This document shows, in pieces, positions 60,870 through 64,000 of a stretch of 64,000 nucleotides of DNA (position 1 is its first letter; the number at the start of each line of letters is the position of its first letter). The notes below the pieces were generated by a model, which had not been told where the DNA came from, ran no database searches, and saw nothing but the letters and a program-made list of their open reading frames with translations. The stretch comes from Flavobacterium denitrificans DSM 15936 (GTDB lineage: Bacteria > Bacteroidota > Bacteroidia > Flavobacteriales > Flavobacteriaceae), in the NCBI RefSeq assembly GCF_000425445.1, contig NZ_KE384378.1:545191-609190 (forward strand). The letters are read 5' to 3'. The position numbers and the translations under genes are program-made.

Positions 60870-61298
60870 TTATGAAAACCATTCTATTTTCTCATCAAGT
60901 CTGACAAGAAAATCAGTAAATGAATTTCCTATTTCAACATGATATTCTGCATTTAAATCAACAAATGGAGAAAGAATAATTTTTAGAGAATTATTGTCGT
61001 CAAATTCAATTCCTATAAATTCACCACTTCCATTTGTTCCTATTGCGAGTGTTTGTGGTAATTTTTCAAAAATATGATACTCCAAATTAGAATCAATGAT
61101 TTCTTCTAAACTCCAAAGTTTTATAAACTCAACCCCAATAAACTGATCTATTCCTAAATAGTTCTCTAAATAAAAAACATAATCTTTAGGAAGATCAAAT
61201 TTTAAATGTACTTGAATATCTTCGACCTCAATTAAAGAATTCTCGCGACGCGCCGGAAAATCATACTTTCTAAAAATTCCTTTTAATTCTTCAGTCAT
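60870..61298 (-). CDS. SMI1/KNR4 family protein
   Basis: 142 residues: IFRKYDFPARRENSLIEVEDIQVHLKFDLPKDYVFYLENYLG contains the family N-terminal helix and turn, then GVEFIKLWSLEEIIDSNLEYHI, LPQTLAIGTNGSGEFIGIEFDDNNSLKIILSPF and the final WFS. SMI1/KNR4 proteins are often immunity proteins for polymorphic toxins. No toxin gene is seen within reach, so it may be an orphan immunity gene or serve another purpose. It follows the antiporter gene by 20 bases on the same strand. Confidence 0.83.
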   Translation of the reverse strand: MTEELKGIFRKYDFPARRENSLIEVEDIQVHLKFDLPKDYVFYLENYLGIDQFIGVEFIKLWSLEEIIDSNLEYHIFEKLPQTLAIGTNGSGEFIGIEFDDNNSLKIILSPFVDLNAEYHVEIGNSFTDFLVRLDEKIEWFS

Positions 61299-61318
61299 AA
61301 AAATGATAAATAAATTCT

Positions 61319-63466
61319 TTATCCCTTCTTCAAAATGTTCCCCAAACCACGACCAATCTGCTCAATAGCTTCAAGTCCTTTTGTCAATGGAGTTGCAGTA
61401 AAATCCTCGTAAGCATCCATTGAACTCTCTTGTCGATCGTCTTGTGGATAAACCAAAATAATATTATTTTCTCCAAAGAACTTTTCAAATTTCTGTGGAA
61501 GTCTTTCAAAAATAGATTGATACGAAACAGAACCTTTTCGTGATAAATTGAAAACAATCAAATCAGTTGGTTTTATTTCATCGGAAATTGATTCGAAATT
61601 ATCCCATTCCATAACGCTTTTAAAGCCCAATTTAGCATTCAATCTCAAATTATTAGCAATACTCTGAATCGTTTGGTGCGTTTTATAATCGGCATAAAGG
61701 ACAATCGGAATGCTTAATTCCTGCGACAATCTACAAATTTTCTGCAATAAAAGATGAAAACCAATTCCTCTTTCAGAAAATGGCGGACAAATAAAAACAA
61801 GTCTTTTTTCTTCAATAAAATTAGTCGGAAATCGGCAAATGAATAAACTTTTGTCAACATTGTTGATGATCGAATCTACATTTTCTCCAAAAATTTTATC
61901 CAAAAATCCAGTCTTTTTTGGCCAGCCAATAATCACAATATCCGACATGATTTCTTTAGAAGTTCTGGCAATTCCGCTTGCAGGATTATGATCAATCCTT
62001 GCAATCGTATTAATTTTCACTTCAGAAGCTGAGCCTTGAATAACGAATTTGTCAACCGCTTTTCTATACTTCAAGATATTCTTTTCAGCCTGATCATTGT
62101 TTGGAACTATTGTTAATAAAGTAACCGGATTTGATGATTTTTTGTCTTTAATCAAAAGCGCAAAATCCAACAAACTTGCGGTTGCAGAGGTCTTTGCCAA
62201 CGGAATCAAAATATGTTCATCTAAAATCTGGTCTTTATCGGCATCTTCATGTGAAATCTCTTCTTCGCAAATTGCAATTTTTTTCGCAGCTTTTTCAGTT
62301 GCAAAAGACGCTACAATACAGGTTATCAAAATCAGAATAATGGTTCCGTTTAAAATATTTTCATCTAAAATTTTGGCTTTATACCCCACCAAAATCACTG
62401 CCAATGTTGCTGCTGCATGGGCGCTGCTCAAACCAAAAATAAGTTGTCTTTCGGTTTTAGTATATCTAAAAACAATCTGTGTAAAAAAAGCTGCAGCCCA
62501 TTTTCCAAAAATTGCCACAACGCTCAAAGTTGCTGCAACAATTAAAGCCGTTGGTCCGCTTAAAATTACGCTAACATCGACCAGCATTCCAACAGAAATC
62601 AAAAAAAACGGAATAAACAATGAATTCCCGATAAACTCAATTCGATTCATCAAAGCAGAAGAATGTGGAATCAAAGGATTCAATGCCAATCCTGCAACGA
62701 AAGCTCCTATAATAGGCTCTACTCCTGCTACTTCAGCTAAAAACGCGGCAAAGAAAACAACAGAAAGCACAAAAATATAATGTGCATGTTTTTCACTTTC
62801 CAATTTCTTAAAAAACCATTTTGCAATTCTTGGAATTAATAAAAACATAATCGCCGAGAAAATCGCTAATGAAACTGTCAATTTTATCCAAAAAGCCTGA
62901 TTTAAGCTTCCTTGACTGCTTCCCATAATTACGGCCAGAATGATCAAAACAGCAGTATCTGTCAAAATTGTTCCTCCAACTGTAATTGCAACGGCTTGAT
63001 TTTTAGCAATTCCTAATTTGCTCACTATTGGATACGCCACCAATGTATGCGTTGCAAACATGCTCGCCGTTAAAAAACTCGCATTAAATTCATAATGAAG
63101 TAAATAATAACATACTGGAAAACCAATTGAAAGCGGAATTATAAACGTAAAAAATCCAAATAATAAACTTTTGTTTCGATTGGCCTTAAATTCATTCATA
63201 TCCAACTCGAGTCCCGCGATAAACATGATATACAAAAGCCCAATAGTTGAAAATAAATTAACTGCCGAGTTTTTTTCTAAAAGATGCAAACCATGTGGAC
63301 CAATTATAACGCCCGAAATAATAAGCCCGATAATTCCAGGAATATTGATTTTTTTTAATAAAATTGGGGAAAGCAGGATTATAAAAAGTATTAAAGAAAA
63401 AATCAATACTGGATTTGTGAGCGGTAATTCGAATTCCTGTAAAAAATGCCTGAAAAATTCTATCAT
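61319..63466 (-). CDS. Kef-type cation:proton antiporter with C-terminal USP-like region
   Basis: 715 residues. About twelve hydrophobic segments (20-400) carry the monovalent cation:proton antiporter-2 signature: LLYIMFIAGLELD, ASMFATHTLVAYP, AVAITVGGTILTDTAVLIIL, GVEPIIGAFVAGLALNPLIP and GTIILILITCIVASFATEKAAKK. Residues about 430-715 form cytoplasmic universal-stress-like domains (ILIPLAKTSATASLLDFALL and LIVFNLSRKGSVSYQSIFERL). It exchanges Na or K for protons. There is no TrkA_N domain, unlike KefB/C. The VOC and SMI1 genes follow on the same strand and may be cotranscribed. Confidence 0.9.
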   Translation of the reverse strand: MIEFFRHFLQEFELPLTNPVLIFSLILFIILLSPILLKKINIPGIIGLIISGVIIGPHGLHLLEKNSAVNLFSTIGLLYIMFIAGLELDMNEFKANRNKSLLFGFFTFIIPLSIGFPVCYYLLHYEFNASFLTASMFATHTLVAYPIVSKLGIAKNQAVAITVGGTILTDTAVLIILAVIMGSSQGSLNQAFWIKLTVSLAIFSAIMFLLIPRIAKWFFKKLESEKHAHYIFVLSVVFFAAFLAEVAGVEPIIGAFVAGLALNPLIPHSSALMNRIEFIGNSLFIPFFLISVGMLVDVSVILSGPTALIVAATLSVVAIFGKWAAAFFTQIVFRYTKTERQLIFGLSSAHAAATLAVILVGYKAKILDENILNGTIILILITCIVASFATEKAAKKIAICEEEISHEDADKDQILDEHILIPLAKTSATASLLDFALLIKDKKSSNPVTLLTIVPNNDQAEKNILKYRKAVDKFVIQGSASEVKINTIARIDHNPASGIARTSKEIMSDIVIIGWPKKTGFLDKIFGENVDSIINNVDKSLFICRFPTNFIEEKRLVFICPPFSERGIGFHLLLQKICRLSQELSIPIVLYADYKTHQTIQSIANNLRLNAKLGFKSVMEWDNFESISDEIKPTDLIVFNLSRKGSVSYQSIFERLPQKFEKFFGENNIILVYPQDDRQESSMDAYEDFTATPLTKGLEAIEQIGRGLGNILKKG

Positions 63467-63766
63467 ATTGTAATTTTATGCTTTGTGGTATTAAAACTTG
63501 TAAAAAGACATTTCCGGATAATAAATATCCTTTGAAGCAATTTCGTAATTCTACCAAAGAGATTAAGCCGTATGAATTAAGGCTTTTTACAAAAATACCG
63601 AAAAAACGCTAACTTTTAACGTGATCTGCATATTAAGCAATTAAATTTATTTTGTTGCCAAATTATTAATATTTAATATCATTTTTAACAAAAATGCAAG
63701 ATTAACAATCAAAAGCGAATCTTCGTTGCATTATTCAATTATCTTTGTAGTAACAAAAATGAAACA
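63467..63766. promoter_or_regulatory. Divergent promoter region of antiporter and serine dehydratase
   Basis: 300 bases without a gene. A perfect -7 box TATCTTTG at 63740-63747 ends 19 bases before the sdaA ATG. On the minus strand no clear box was found for the antiporter. The middle (63590-63700) is very AT-rich and shows no repeat or hairpin I can support. Confidence 0.45.
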
Positions 63767-64000
63767 ATGGAAGAATGTATCTCTGTTTTTGATATGCTTA
63801 AAATTGGTGTTGGACCTTCATCCTCACACACTTTGGGGCCTTGGAGAGCCGCAGAACGCTTTTTAGACGAGTTAAAAAGCGAATCTATTTTAGATCAAAT
63901 CAAGCGCGTAAAAGTCGATTTGTACGGCTCGCTTTCTTTAACCGGAAAAGGCCACGCAACAGATTTGGCCGTAATGCTCGGTTTGAGCGGGCAAGATCCC
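63767..64000 (+). CDS. sdaA: L-serine ammonia-lyase (5' part only)
   Basis: First 78 codons of a gene cut by the right window edge. It starts MEECISVFDMLKIGVGPSSSHTLGPWRAAERF, the conserved opening of the single-chain iron-sulfur L-serine dehydratase (beta domain first), with the GPSSSHT substrate loop intact. It deaminates serine to pyruvate and ammonia. The Cys ligands of the cluster lie beyond the window. A -7 box precedes it by 20 bases. Confidence 0.9.
   Translation, partial: MEECISVFDMLKIGVGPSSSHTLGPWRAAERFLDELKSESILDQIKRVKVDLYGSLSLTGKGHATDLAVMLGLSGQDP

Noticed and set aside
61319..63466. Antiporter as KefB or KefC
   Set aside because: No TrkA_N/RCK domain; the C-terminal part looks like universal-stress-protein-like domains.
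1..64000. Prophage, integrative element or transposon
   Set aside because: No integrase, transposase, tRNA-adjacent repeats or structural phage genes were seen on either strand.

Overview
The window comes from an AT-rich Bacteroidota chromosome, almost certainly Flavobacterium or a close relative. The evidence is: two SusC/SusD outer-membrane pairs, a type IX secretion (T9SS) C-terminal sorting domain, TAnnTTTG promoter -7 boxes just upstream of start codons, DUF4293 beside rho, a Rho protein with an Asn/Gln-rich insertion, and dispersed palindromes seen in flavobacterial intergenic DNA. No rRNA, tRNA, CRISPR array, phage, integrase or transposase was seen.

Layout. 1-282: 5' end of a NarK-type MFS transporter (minus strand, cut by the window edge). 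283-1232: long leader region with a promoter, a 10-codon peptide ending in three Cys codons (MKNMQSCCCK), and two mutually exclusive RNA pairings. This leads a sulfur-scavenging operon, 1233-12617: SusC, SusD, arylsulfatase, 39-aa membrane protein, fatty acid hydroxylase/sterol desaturase, rhodanese-thioredoxin fusion, second sulfatase, cysteine synthase, then a strong terminator. The apparent logic is uptake of organosulfates, release of sulfate and synthesis of cysteine, with cysteine sensed by the leader. 13007-17415: second SusC/SusD pair without a partner enzyme. 17524-26240: DUF1810 protein, ornithine aminotransferase with a divergent Lrp regulator, cyanophycinase-like peptidase, penicillin-acylase-like amidase, dienelactone hydrolase, DUF3667 and M28 peptidase (nitrogen and peptide catabolism, mostly exported). 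26374-29141: a T9SS cargo gene broken by a one-base frameshift. 29291-33950: rho, DUF4293, a LuxR-type response regulator with its histidine kinase, and a phosphoesterase. 34133-41517: flotillin-like SPFH protein, truA, ABC exporter, NUMOD4/HNH-like protein, lpdA. 41710-61298: a dense run of small, mostly single-domain genes (three DUF1801, two SRPBCC, three GNAT, DUF2625, DUF4919, YdeI-like, SnoaL-like, LOG, 2H phosphoesterase, VOC, SMI1/KNR4), with an M14 peptidase, a serine hydrolase, an MBL-fold hydrolase and an AraC-controlled doxX-deacetylase pair. 61319-63466: Kef-type antiporter. 63767-64000: start of L-serine dehydratase, cut by the window edge.

The most notable item is the candidate cysteine attenuator at 1068-1131. 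Others are the hairpin inside the start of the sulfatase gene, the rhodanese domain without its catalytic Cys, four MVP-like repeats in the SPFH protein, and a tandem operator next to the AraC gene. Several small genes here are too short for routine gene calling. All functional calls come from reading motifs; no database search was run.
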